Source: Branchiostoma floridae (taxonomy: Eukaryota > Chordata > Leptocardii > Amphioxiformes > Branchiostomatidae). Taken from it: a DNA stretch of 64,000 bases. The stretch covers positions 6,267,192 to 6,331,191 of the forward strand of contig NC_049988.1 of NCBI RefSeq assembly GCF_000003815.2, given 5' to 3'. The notes below the pieces were generated by a model. That model was not told the origin of the DNA. It saw only the letters and a program-made list of their open reading frames with translations, and did not search any database. The position numbers and the translations under genes are program-made. Shown piece after piece: positions 1 through 10,015 of this stretch. Each line of letters opens with the position of its first letter. Position 1 is the first letter of the stretch.

Positions 1-115
1 AACATAAGATAACGACCATTATTATCCATTAGGTCAGCATTTCACATTGAGGATAATCAAATGGGCTGTACAGATGTTTCGTTATCTGGTCGGTTCAGTG
101 AAGTAGCCATCGACT

Positions 116-535
116 TTGCGGTCTGTAGACTCTCGATCTACCTTGTCCCCCCAACGACCTGGAGGTCAAGGTACTAGTAGTTTTTTTTTCCTATGGAAAG
201 CAAACTCTGTCAACTACCAACTAGCACCTCTGCTAAAGCACCCAGGTATCCCTATTGAGACCAAGGCCAGACTCATCAATGCCATCTTCGTGCCGACACT
301 CACACACCAGTGCCAAACCTGGACCCTGAACAAAGCACAGGAAAGGAAACTCACAGGCTGTGAGATGACGGTCCTGAGAAGAGCAGCTGGCAAAACAAGG
401 AGAGACAGGTTGAGGAATGAAGTGGTTAGAGAGATGGTGGGAACCAAACCTGTCTTACAGTTTATCATTTATCAGTACATCCCCACCCCACCCCCCGGCA
501 CAAGCGGAAGGATAAAGTAAAGTAAGTAAGTAAGT
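116..535 (+). mobile_element. 3' fragment of a non-LTR retrotransposon (reverse transcriptase C-terminal part)
   Basis: The reading frame from about 190 to 466 encodes LINAIFVPTLTHQCQTWTL followed by a basic stretch (RRAAGKTRRDRLRNE). This resembles the region just after the reverse transcriptase core in endonuclease-type LINEs. The frame runs out before any later domain, and the copy ends at 518-535 in a short repeat of the tetramer taag, which looks like a LINE 3' tail. No catalytic YxDD motif is present, so this is a dead 5'-truncated copy. The clade is not resolved by eye. Confidence 0.6.
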
Positions 536-641
536 TGTTTTTTCCTAGGGTCGGTCAGCCGGAAACAAAACATTAATTTTTCTACGGTCTAATTTGAATA
601 ACCTTCATCTTGTTCGAGCATACCATTTTTCGGAGTTTAAC

Positions 642-932
642 CTGTAATTTGGTAGACCTCACTTGACCAATGCCCGCCCTTGCCGTCCGCAGCACAGTCG
701 TTGGAAGGCCCGTGCTTGTAGTAGGTGTTCAGGCCATTAGCTGACCCGTAACACTGATCGCCGGACTGAACAGCAAACACGGTAAAACCGCGAGAAAGTG
801 CTGCCTGGTAACATTTCCTGATGGGGTTTTGACGGTCATTGGAGCTGCCATCCAGACGTGTTGGAATGGCACGGCCACCGCTACGGCTGTCCTTCCAGCA
901 ACCCAGGCTGATGAACTTGCGGATTCCCCTTC
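642..932 (-). CDS. Exon: cysteine-rich GCWKD (WSC-like) domain
   Basis: The 291-bp exon lies between an acceptor read as cctcacacag and a donor read as acag/gttaaa, phase 1 at both ends (97 codons). The translation begins RGIRKFISLGCWKDSRSG, then RAIPTRLDG, RKCYQAALSRGFTVFAVQSG, DQCYGSANGLNTYYKHGPS and ends near GGHWSSEVYQI. The pattern (GCWKD, RAIP.LEG-like motif, KCY..A..RG, FAVQ.G..C) matches a small disulphide-rich domain often seen in cnidarian and lancelet matrix proteins and resembling WSC domains. A carbohydrate-binding role is only inferred. If the donor is not used the frame ends two bases later in TAA. Confidence 0.7.
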
Positions 933-3900
933 CTGTGTGAGGAAGGGGGTATGAGGACGTTCACGGTACCGAGTACACATGCACAGCATAATATGTCAAA
1001 GGTGAATCAGATCAGGTCTGCACATTATTATGCACCCTCCTTTGCACGGTCCCTAACGGCGCTTGCAAACCGCCAATATGGGGACCCTGCTATCTGAAGT
1101 GCCACCCCCGGTTACTGTGAGCGTCGCCACAAACCAGCTGTCAGCCAATCAGAGAATAGCCTTTCAGTTTTCAAAAGGGATCGCTGGTTCCCATATAAGG
1201 GTAAGGTCATTAATGTTTATAAGCAGGGAGGTCAGTAACCAGGGTGGCCCTTCAGATAGCAGGGTCGGTGGCCCTTCAGATAGCAGGGTCCCCACATAGG
1301 CTAGCGCCGTTGGGGACCGCGCGTAGGAGGATGATTATTATGCTAATCGAGACATTGGTCGTGATGAGTACTGTTCACAAGCCTGGGCCTTCACCTTTGA
1401 CATATTACCCACAATTCATATCGCTACATGTGCGTAACCGTGAAAGTTCTTGCTTTGATTTTCGGGTAGATTTTGTACGCTTGCTCTTTCAGGAGGTTGT
1501 GTTATTTTCGAAGACTGTGTGACACATTGCAAATAACATTTCTACTATAATAATTATAAATGAAGCGTGCAGCATCAATAAAAAAAATCGATTCACTCAA
1601 TCCTGTCATCGGATAAAGCTAAGGGCACAACCGGCCGAAGGTGCAATAAGTCCGATTGTTTTTTCGGGAGGCTACGTCCGCCACGTTTCTGAAAACGTTC
1701 AGGCTCTACGGGCACGTAAAGTTCTATGGCGTGTCTGCGTGCTCCAAAATCCGTCGGATTCCCTACGAGTTCGAATGGAGGCGGTATTTACCACTTACGG
1801 ATCCAAAAAGATTGTACACGTTTTGGCACGTAGACAGCACGTATTTGCACGTACGGCGGGTTGTGCCCCTAGCTTAACTTTAGTAAAAAGGATGATCGAA
1901 ACGCATACCTGGCTTAAGCTGGCAAATGAACGGCCTCGGTATGTCGCAGTCTTTTTCACCCCAACAGTACTCAGCCCCCCAGAATCCGGCACAGCCACCG
2001 ACACCGTTCTCAGTTTCAGGCCCTTTCGGTATGTCAGGACACCAGAGGGAATATTCGGATGATTTTAGGGGTTGGCCGTCGTCAAATACCCATTGACCAT
2101 CCCTGTCGGCGTCGGTCAGCCCAATCCAGCGCCCCTCACCGGCGCGACCCTTCACTGCTTTTACCAGCTTGTGGATGAAATTGTTGGTCTCCATGTCCTT
2201 CGGCGCGGCTAACATCCCCCCGTCTGCCGCACACGTCTCACTAGCCTTGTCGCGTGTCTTCTTCTCTTCAAAGCTCTTGTAGCAAACGCCCTTAAAACGA
2301 ATGTAGTCTCCTATAGGACAATCTGTAGAAAAAGAAAAGAAATTCTAACATAGTGCAAATCTGTATACATACACGGTTAAAACCGGAAGTTCTGGTTTCA
2401 AATCCGCTGCCATGTCACCGATGTTGTGCCCTTTGGGAAAGGCACTTAACACGACTTTCTTCACTTTGCTTAGGGCCTCATACCGGGCTTTTGTTGTCTC
2501 ATAAATATGCAACTTTAATCGGCGAAAATCCAATAAAAAAGCCGGAGATGTTTAATTGCTATTGCAAGAGCATTTCCAGTAATCAATTAAAACAATTCCC
2601 GTGAATCGATTTCTATAACATCTTTAACTGCACTGAAATATTATACACACCGTGAATCGATTTTATAACATCTCTAACTGCACTGAAATACTGTCCACAA
2701 AGAGGGGCTTTCCTCTAGTGAACCGCTGACCGCATTACTCAGTCAACGTACACGTCCGACACTCGCGAATGTCGAAACTTTCCTACACGATTCTGTCAGA
2801 AATACACAACCTTTCATCTCAAATCCTTTCTATATGATATGAGGGCGCTAAAAGGCAATTTATCATCTACATAACCACACGAGTTGGGGGACCAATTTAT
2901 ACTTTGGAAGGGATTCTTTGTGAAATGAGCATCTAGCTTCAGTTAGGGCGGTTCCAAGGATAGGACGTTAAATTGAGGTCCCGTGTTTGAGAAGCGCCAC
3001 ACCTCGAGCAAGTTAAAGAACACACCGCGCTTACGAAAAGAGTATGGTTTTTCCCAATGTGAGGGCTAAAAAAACTACAGCCTAATGGATGTACATTTGG
3101 CAATTTTAATTGCCCCAGGTACATCCACATTAAAATGTCATATTGAGGACACCTCAGGTACAACCTCATGGCGGCCGCTCCAGACCCTGGACCCTAAAGT
3201 ACGGATACTACTATCCTCCTTCACCGACGTCTCAAGAGCCTTGGCGACGAACGTTCTTTTTTTTGGGGGGGGTATTCTTAACAAAGGTATTGTTCTGTGT
3301 GGGGGGGGGGGGGGTGTTGGAAGTCAATTCGCGATTTTTTATCCGGGAATACGACGGGAAAGGAAAATATGCTAGCACTAGGGCCGGTACACCCCCCCTG
3401 GTATATATTCCTCTCTCGACATTTTTCCTTTCCCGGAATATTTTCCTTTCCAGTCGTATTCCCGATAAAAAAAATCGCGAATCGACGTCCTAACCCCCCC
3501 CCCCCACACACACACACACAACCTCACCCAAAAAACAACAACTTTCGCCAAGGCCCCAGAGACGCCGGTGAAGGAGGCTATGATACTACCAGCGTGATTA
3601 AGTCTGGGATCAGGGCGAACCTTTCGTCGTCTTTTGAAAGCACCACTTTACTAGAAGCACTGAGTCATCAAAGCAGCATCCTTGTTTACGACAGTCATCT
3701 GGCTTGATGCCATCCCAGCCACAGTCATACCGCACGTAGGGATCAACCAGGCATTCATCGCGATCGTCTGTAAAAAGTTAAAAAAATAAAAGGCAAGATT
3801 GTAAAAGAAGATTCGTTAGGTTATTCTTTCAAAGCTACTGTAGTATATATAGTGGCGTCGTGTGTGGCGTATGCGTAACTGGTAGAGTGTTGGACTTAAA

Positions 3901-4312
3901 ATCTAGAGGCCCCGGGTTCGAAATTCGCCGTGGCCCTGGCGTTGTGCCCTTGGGCAAGGCACTTAACACAACTTTCCCCGACGGTGGAGTGACGCCCACC
4001 GAGCCTCTACGGCTAACCTGCCAATAGTGTGGCAAAATAACACACAGATTTGGTCTGTCAATGTCCACATGTACGTGCAAACATTTGGCATTATGAACAG
4101 CTATATTTTGGCTTAATTTTTCAAGAATAGCATAGTACAAGACACTATACTGTGCAAGCTTAAGAACTGTGAAACCTACCGCAGCCTAGAACCTCCGCCC
4201 TCATACTGATACGGCTACGCCAGGACTGAACCACGAAACGCACATAACGGGCATCAATAGGGTAGCCCAGTAAGTTGGTTACAGTGCTCATGTCGGCGTT
4301 GCCCGGAAAGAC
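642..4312 (-). CDS. Mosaic extracellular protein: discoidin, trefoil, C-type lectin, WSC-like (partial gene, four exons)
   Basis: Four minus-strand exons join in phase: 4312-4180 (end of a discoidin/F5-8C domain), 3767-3621 (trefoil), 2322-1909 (C-type lectin) and 932-642 (GCWKD/WSC-like). Every junction between them is phase 1, the usual arrangement for exon-shuffled secreted domains. The product should be a secreted or membrane-anchored matrix or recognition protein. The gene is incomplete at both ends. The exon for the first half of the discoidin domain is not recognisable upstream, and the chain continues past the donor at 641 toward or beyond the window edge. Introns carry SINE pieces and inverted-repeat elements. 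I know no single named protein with this exact order, so no symbol is given. Confidence 0.75.
1044..1323. mobile_element. Terminal-inverted-repeat element (MITE-like)
   Basis: The left end (1044-1112, starting gcacggtccctaacggcgct) is repeated in inverted orientation at the right end (about 1250-1323). The core gggaccctgctatctgaag matches its reverse complement at 1272-1293. Part of the right arm (ggtggcccttcagatagcagggtc) is also tandemly duplicated at 1243-1290. There is no transposase. It lies in the intron between the WSC-like and lectin exons. Confidence 0.6.
1616..1878. mobile_element. Terminal-inverted-repeat element (MITE-like)
   Basis: The sequence agctaagggcacaacc at the left is mirrored by ggttgtgcccctagctt at the right, about 260 bp apart. 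The interior is open in one frame but shows no recognisable domain. It sits about 30 bp downstream of the lectin exon donor on the minus strand. Confidence 0.5.
1909..2322 (-). CDS. Exon: C-type lectin-like domain
   Basis: This 414-bp phase 1-1 exon (acceptor tttctacag, donor cag/gtatgc) encodes one complete lectin-type fold of 138 codons. It starts CPIGDYIRFKGVCYKSFEEK, continues with CAADGGMLAAPKDMETNNF and WIGLTDADRDGQWVFDDGQP, and ends GGCAGFWG then DCDIPRPFICQLKPG. The WIGL motif and the framework cysteines are present. At the usual sugar and calcium site the motif is GQPL rather than EPN or QPD, and WND is replaced by WGE, so calcium-dependent sugar binding is doubtful. The methionine inside the exon is not a gene start. 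Confidence 0.85.
2374..2480 (+). repeat. tRNA-derived SINE fragment
   Basis: A B-box-like ggtttcaaatcc (2395-2406) is followed by the SINE body motif gccctttgggaaaggcactt at about 2428-2447. The same motif occurs in the copies at 3855 and 13030. The A-box side is missing. Confidence 0.55.
2941..3050 (+). repeat. SINE 3' body fragment
   Basis: The segment ggacgttaaattgaggtccc, followed by a stretch ending gttaaagaacacaccgc, matches the downstream part of the SINE at 13030-13305 (read there on the minus strand). A further degenerate piece lies at about 25236-25300. No tRNA-like head is seen in this copy. Confidence 0.5.
3200..3592. mobile_element. Foldback element with long inverted arms
   Basis: About 140 bp from 3213 (cctccttcaccgacgtctc) pairs with its reverse complement ending near 3577 (agagacgccggtgaaggagg). 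Each arm contains a homopolymer G/C run next to a (gt)n/(ca)n run. Inside lie paired pieces such as tcgcgattttttatccggga and tcccgataaaaaaaatcgcg. The whole can form one hairpin of nearly 400 bases. It ends about 30 bp from the trefoil exon. Confidence 0.65.
3621..3767 (-). CDS. Exon: trefoil (P-type) domain
   Basis: The 147-bp exon, phase 1 at both ends, encodes DECLVDPYVRYDCGWDGIKP, DDCRKQGCCFDDSV and WCFQKT. The six cysteines have trefoil spacing (C, DCG, C, CC, WCF), which gives the three-loop disulphide fold known from TFF peptides and gut and matrix mosaics. The acceptor is tttttacag and the donor aaag/gttcgcc. One domain is complete in one exon. Confidence 0.85.
3855..4000 (+). repeat. 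tRNA-derived SINE
   Basis: A tRNA-like head contains an A-box region (tggcgtatgcgtaactggta) and a B-box (gggttcgaaattc, 3913-3925). It continues into the body motif gcccttgggcaaggcactt. The internal promoter layout is that of RNA polymerase III SINEs. The extra insertions in the A-box arm and the attached body argue against a functional tRNA gene. Confidence 0.65.
4180..4312 (-). CDS. Exon: second half of a discoidin (F5/8 type C) domain
   Basis: This 133-bp exon begins in phase 0 after an acceptor read as aattcccag and ends in phase 1 (tgcg/gtaggt). It encodes VFPGNADMSTVTNLLGYPID, then ARYVRFVVQSWRSRISMRAE and VLGC. The ARYVRF, W, I.MR.E.LGC pattern is the standard end of a discoidin domain, which typically binds lipid heads, glycans or collagen. 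The matching first half would lie in an upstream exon that I could not find before the satellite array starting about 300 bp away. Confidence 0.75.
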
Positions 4313-4610
4313 CTGGGAATTAAGTGGATAGTTGAGATTGATTCATTGATGACTAGTTGATAGTGCTATCTTATAGCATATATTTCTCATAGTACAAAGC
4401 GGAAATATGAAGAGTACGAAAGTGACATTGTGATTGTACAGTTGGAAAATGAGAATCAGTCGGACGCTTCGAAGGGGATATGACCAAACATGAAGTTGAC
4501 CAACACGGCACGAAAAACGGTATTTAAGCGTGCTGAAACCATGCGTAATGTTGACGTATTTTCCTTCTTTACGGATCTATACACCACTTATACGAGTACG
4601 TAAATATTGC

Positions 4611-5905
4611 CTTTAAGTGGTCTTTCTGTAGGTCCGTGTTAGTCCTTATTTTCCGGTTTTCCCGTTGTCTTTCAGCAGCTTAAAGATGTCGTAAATGATT
4701 TTTAAAACCCCCTTAAAACTTGTTTAAAGTTCACGTTTATTTGATCTAAAGCCTCTTTACGTCTCATATACAATTGCATTAAGTGGATTATAACGTGTGT
4801 TTTAGTGCCTATTCAGCAGCTTAAAGTTGCCATAAATACTTATCAAAACGCCCTTAAGACATGTTTAAACTTCACGTTTATTTGATCTAAAGCCTCTTTA
4901 CGTCTCATATACGTGTGCATTAAGAGGATTATAACGTGTGTTTAGGTGCCTTGTCAGCAGTTTAAAGTTGCCATAAATATCTATTAAAACCCCCTTAAGA
5001 CATATTTAAACTTCACGTATATTTGATCTAAAGCCTGTTTACGTCTCATATACGTGTGCATTAAGTGGATTATAACGTGTGTTTTAGTGCCTATTCAGCA
5101 GCTTAAAGTTGCCATAAATACTTATCAAAACGCCCTTAAGACATGTTTAAACTTCACGTTTATTTGATATAAAGCCTCTTTACGTCTCATATACGTGTGC
5201 ATTAAGAGGATTATAACGTGTGTTTAGGTGCCTTTTCAGCAGTTTAAAGTTGCCATAAATATCTATTAAAACGCCCTTAAGACATGTTTAAACTTCACGT
5301 ATATTTGATCTAAAGCCTATTTACGTCTCATATACGTGTGCATTAAGTGGATTATAATGTGTGTTTAGGTGCCTTTTCAGCAGCTTAAATTTGGCATAAA
5401 TACCTATTATAACGCCCTTAAGACATGTTTAAACTTCACGTTTATTTGATATAAAGCCTCTTTACGTCTCATATACGTGTGCATTAAGTGGATTATAACG
5501 TGTGTTTAGGTGCCTTTTCAGCAGCTTAAAGTTGACATAAATACTTATTAAAACGCCCTTAAGACATGTTTAAGCTTCACGTTTATTTGATCTAAAGCCT
5601 ATTTACGTCTCATATACGTGTGCATTAAGTGGATTATAACGTGTTTAGGTGCCTTTTCAGTAGCTTAAATTCGCCATAAATACCTATTAAAACGCCCTTA
5701 AGACGTTTATTTGATCAAAAGCCTCTTTACGTCTCATATACGTGTGAATTAAGAGGATTTAATGTGTCTATATATATGTGTCTTTTAGCAGCTTAAAGTT
5801 GTCATAAATACGTACTAAAAGACCCTTAAGACATGTTTAAAGTTCCCTCTGTACGTCTCATATACGTGTGCATTAAGTTGATTATAAGGTGTGGATAAGT
5901 GCCAT
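4611..5905. repeat. Satellite array, 141-bp unit, about 9 copies
   Basis: The marker cgtctcatat recurs at 4760, 4901, 5042, 5183, 5324, 5465 and 5606, exactly 141 bp apart. It then recurs at 5730 and 5854, where units are shortened to 124 bp. The unit is AT-rich and contains gcagcttaaagttgccataa and a paired segment around cttcacgtttatttgatc. The outer units are more diverged, which fits unequal exchange inside the array. Confidence 0.95.
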
Positions 5906-5968
5906 TTTAGGAGAATAATCATTAGCACATTTCAAAGCAAGAAAATACAATGGATGAAACTTTGAAAT

Positions 5969-5974
5969 TTTATT
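5969..5974 (-). promoter_or_regulatory. Poly(A) signal AATAAA
   Basis: AATAAA reads on the minus strand about 40 bp after the stop codon of the candidate terminal exon at 6014-6208. That spacing is suitable for a 3' end. Confidence 0.4.
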
Positions 5975-6013
5975 GAATTACGAGAAAATATTACATGGAA
6001 GGGTAAAAAAAAA

Positions 6014-6208
6014 CTACTGCCTACTAGGTATTTGTGGCCTTTTAATCTGAGGTAGTCGGCAGTTGAAACAATCACAACGGTTGCGCAATTCCGTGCAGCA
6101 GTCCACAGTCCCATTTCCAGTGTCGGGTGAAGCGTCTCGGCGTAAGTTAAACAGAGCACACATGTACAGTTCCATCTGGTCACCACAGGAATAAGAATCC
6201 GGTAAGAT
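6014..6208 (-). CDS. Candidate terminal exon, cysteine-rich C-terminus
   Basis: After a possible acceptor (actctag/atctt) an open frame of 64 codons runs to TAG at 6014. It includes DSYSCGDQMELYMCALF, GNGTVDCCTELRNRCDCFNC and a basic tail. It has seven cysteines and is followed by AATAAA. I do not recognise the family. Two other frames just upstream are also open (see findings), so the exact structure, or a frameshift, is uncertain. If real, it ends a minus-strand gene lying upstream of the lectin/trefoil gene. Confidence 0.35.
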   Translation of the reverse strand: MLPDSYSCGDQMELYMCALFNLRRDASPDTGNGTVDCCTELRNRCDCFNCRLPQIKRPQIPSRQ

Positions 6209-6910
6209 CTAGAGTAGTGGCCGATATGACTCGTGTTGTTGGATGGTCCTGGATTCTGTGAACGCGAAACATGTTCAGCTTGCAGTCTCGGCTTCTATTA
6301 ATCCGGATGGTACAAGGGCCGTGATTTCCATTCTGTGTCGATTTCCAACAACAGCTTTTACGGAATGATAGCCACCTCGTATCTTTGAGTCAAATTCCGT
6401 CACCGGGGGTCCTAGGCGGTAAAAGCGGAGTCGCGGCCACAACTTGCGGGCTAGAACAGGCCCAAACTTTCTTCAATACTTCTCTTCAAAAATGAACGCC
6501 CGGAAAATAACCGCTCCTTGTCGTACGTATGACCCGTAAATTTGAACCCCCCACTCTTTTCTGCCATTGGATACATCCTATCACATGGCACAGCTGTGTC
6601 ACAGACGGACCAAGGAAGTTCAACCTCCTTGGACGGACGGAGGGTTGCGCCCCATGGCGAGTACGAAGTAACGCTGAATAAATTTACATCTTGCCTGCCC
6701 ACGCATATCACCATATTTAAATTAAACCCAAACAAACACGAGCAACACTAGAAGACAACGCCTGTGTGCACAAACTGTTCTTTCTCGACGCTTGCTTGTA
6801 GATAAAGAAATAAACATATTTCGTACATTTACCTGTAGTAAGAACTGCTTGCCGTTTTATAGAGAAAACACAACTCACTACACAAAACGCGATAAGTATA
6901 CCTACTACAT

Positions 6911-7000
6911 CCTTATTCTTCAAGCAGAGGTTGAGTCGCGGAGATATTCATAGCAGTAGTCGGGATTTCTACCGTCTCTTAGTTCGAGGGTCAACTTGCC
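6911..7000. mobile_element. End of a foldback MITE family (attctYcaagcagaggtt)
   Basis: The sequence attcttcaagcagaggttga followed by gtcgcggagatatt matches the left end of the element at 29083. Related ends occur at 15010-15029 and 47895. Only one end is evident here. Confidence 0.5.
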
Positions 7001-7078
7001 ACAAAGAAAACAGGCGGCCTCACCCTGATTTAGACCCTGGAATTTCAGAACATATATGCGGTATAAAATAAAAAGGAA

Positions 7079-7944
7079 AGAGTCTCCTCCTGTTCGCATA
7101 AACTGCGCTTCAAACATGCCGTATGTTCAGCAGAAAAAGGCAACGTTTCATAAAACCTTTGAGACGGTATTAGCTAATAGATAAAACAAGTTTGCTTAAG
7201 CTACGCGGATTCAAAGATTAAACATGTCGTATGTTCAACAGAAATACGCAACATTTCATATACGTCTTGGCAACATATAAGCTAAACGGGGGAGGTCTCC
7301 CCTAGTTCGCTTAAACTGCGCGGATTCAAAGATTAAACATGTCGTATGTTCAACAGAAATACGCAACATTTCATATACGTTTTGGCAGCATTTAAGCTAA
7401 ATGGGGGAGGTCTCCCCTAGTTCGCTTAAACTGCGCGGATTTAAAGATTAAACTTGTTGTATGTTTTACAGAAATACGCAACATCTCATATACGTCTTGG
7501 CAACATATAAGCTAAACGGGGGAGGTCTCCCCTAGTTCGCTTAAACTGCGCGGATTCAAAGATTAAACATGTCGTATGTTCAACAGAAATACGCAACATT
7601 TCATATACGTTTTGGCAGCATATAAGCTAAACGGGGGAGGTCTCCCCTAGTTCGCTTAAACTGCGCGGATTCAAAGATTAAACTTGTTGTATGGTTTACA
7701 GAAATACGCAACATTTCATATACGTCTTGACAACATATAAGCTAAACGGGGGAGGTCTCCTCAAGTTCGCTTAAACTGCGCGGATTAGATAAGTATGTTT
7801 TACAGAAATACGCAACATTTCATATACGTTTTGGCAGCATATAAGCTAAACGGGGGAGGTCTCCCCTAGTTCGCTTAAACTGCGCGGATTCAAAGATTAA
7901 ACATGTCGTATGTTCAAAAGAAATACGCAACATTTCATATACGT
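7079..7944. repeat. Satellite array, 115-bp unit, truncated by a gap
   Basis: The marker ttcgcttaaactgcgcgg recurs at 7306, 7421, 7536, 7651 and 7766 (115 bp each) and at 7870 (shortened unit). Diverged units precede it from about 7079. Each unit carries the near-palindrome ggggaggtctcccc. The array runs directly into the N-run at 7945, so its true length is unknown. Confidence 0.95.
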
Positions 7945-8044
7945 NNNNNNNNNNNNNNNNNNNNNNNNNNNNNNNNNNNNNNNNNNNNNNNNNNNNNNNN
8001 NNNNNNNNNNNNNNNNNNNNNNNNNNNNNNNNNNNNNNNNNNNN
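7945..8044. other. Assembly gap (100 N)
   Basis: Exactly 100 N, probably a nominal size, next to the 115-bp satellite. The array very likely continues into it. Confidence 0.98.
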
Positions 8045-9877
8045 AATGGAGATAGTAAGAGATAGTAAGGTAAATTGTTATGGAGAATATAGAGAATAAA
8101 ATGAGATTATACACAAGACAGATGACGTTAAGACCCCGCCGTGTGACGTCGCGCCCAGTGATTTAGTTAACACAGGCGCCATCTCCTGTATTGATTTCCG
8201 ACCCAGAACACAATCAGCCAAAGCTTTTATTCCATTGTTCTGGATATAACCTATCGATCCCTCTTCAATTTCCTCAGCAAAGCCACACTCAATCAATGGA
8301 GCTCCGGGCATGCAATGAGTACTAAATATTATCTAAGGGTTTACTTATTTCATTGTAATAATAATTTAGTGTTCTAAATGTACATCGTATTTGACGAATT
8401 ACTTTTGTACCTTACATCTTATCAAACAATGTCATCATGACCTATTGAACAGGGAATTTGATCATGAAAACTTGAACATTTATTTCCCTTCGTTACAGAT
8501 CGTTGGTAGCTCGTCCGTCTTTAAGACCTTTGACTTCTCATCTTTGCTGCATGCTTATATTATTTTGTCTGTTCGTTAGGGGCACATCTATCGTACGGAC
8601 CAAGCGTTGGATTGACGGGATTGAGACATCAGTTGCTTGCTTTCGTTGCTTGGTTTCTGTGCTGCTTTAAAAAGTAACTTATCACATTATAATTTATCGT
8701 TATAAGAATATCTTATGACGTCACTATAGGCATAGGACATTTAAATCACCCGTAAATAGTTTTGATAAATAACTGTGTTAGGAAATGTGTTACAATGTTC
8801 ATTGTTAACAACCACCAACAGTATTCTAGATAGAAGCAAAGAAGCATAGAAATAAATGTCTATATCGACTTTAGCTAGGAGTGTTGTATGATAGGGCTGG
8901 CTCACACACGTGTTGAAGTCAAAATAACATGGAAGATCCAGAAGATCTAGATCGTAAGAATTTTAAACCATTATTTCCGTACTTCTTTGAGCACTTACCA
9001 GCAAACTCTTGGTCAGTCATCTGACCAATTTTCAGTTAAAATGAACCTAAGCCTTTGCCACGTAAGCTGAGCGGAAATGTGACGTCAGCAAACGGTCAGA
9101 GGTAAATGGCAGTTTCTATCTGCCCCCGTCTCTGTTGAGTGGCGATACCGAATATCGGGCAATTGTTTACGGAAACAGCGTGTAAACCCTTTATGATATG
9201 GATAAATATCAAAGATGGAAGCTTCATACGAATAGGCAATCTAGACCGATCCCTTACATTATAGGAAAGGCTTTTTTATACGGTTGGAGTTAGAGAGAGC
9301 AGCATGCAGCAATGAGTCATCACTTTAGAGACCGTTTGGGCTATGTTGATTTGATTATATGGATTACATTCTCTTGGAGTCCAAAAACGCGAGCGTGCGA
9401 ATAAAACATTTTGACCAAGAAAGTTGCCTTCATTATGAAATATAAGTGGTCAGGAAAGTTTGACAAATAATATGAATATAGTATAATAGTACATAGAATA
9501 TAGTATACTAAACAATACATGTATATTCTTTATATTAGAATGTGGACACAGAAAGCCATGCCAAGTATTGTGTGGCTACATGTAATGTATGCTAAGCTGT
9601 TGGTACCGGACAACATAAGGGGACACTGGTGCCACTATCAGTAACAAGATCACGAGAGAGAATATAACGGTTGATTACAGGAACTATGATGACACTGGAT
9701 TTAAAACTATAGTATTAAGGAGTCTTTGGTGAGGTAATCTTAAAAGCTTACATCAAACCAGCTCCACCTAGCAATACTGTCGTGAACTACAGCAAATGTT
9801 GCATGGGATCTGAATGGTTCTGTATTCTGTGTAATGAAGTGAAATTAAATAAAACAATAGGAAATATTGTGGCACAC
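8045..9877. other. No gene recognised
   Basis: The region is AT-rich. Open frames are short and lack domains. The longest, on the minus strand at 8078-8311, starts MPGAPLIECGFAEE but has no recognisable motif or clear splice context. I see no RNA gene or clear repeat here. Confidence 0.5.
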
Positions 9878-10015
9878 CTTGTTTTGCTTATGATGGACTG
9901 GAGGTGAGCTTTCCCCCACAACAAGCTTAGCGTCTCCCCCACTCATGTCCTCCCAATGCGAACCGCCAGGGGGCGAGACTGGATAGTACTCGGACATGTA
10001 GTACTGGTGAGAATT
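9878..10015 (-). CDS. Candidate orphan coding exon
   Basis: A 138-bp segment between a good acceptor (ttcttttccag) and donor (aacaag/gtgtgc) is open in phase 0 for 46 codons. It encodes NSHQYYMSEYYPVSPPGG, then SHWEDMSGGDAKLVVGE and SSPPVHHKQNK. The composition, rich in Tyr, Pro and Ser, suggests a disordered linker. I recognise no domain and see no partner exons nearby. Confidence 0.3.

Noticed and set aside
1880-2215. Gene starting at the internal Met of the lectin exon
   Set aside because: The frame extends upstream to a proper acceptor at 2322 that includes the first lectin cysteines.
3862-3935. Functional tRNA gene
   Set aside because: Box motifs are present, but the A-box arm has extra bases and the sequence continues into the SINE body shared with other copies.
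4611-5905. CRISPR-like array
   Set aside because: The whole 141-bp unit is repeated with no unique spacers, and the genome is eukaryotic.
8078-8311. Coding exon on the minus strand
   Set aside because: No domain, no clear splice borders; kept only as a note.
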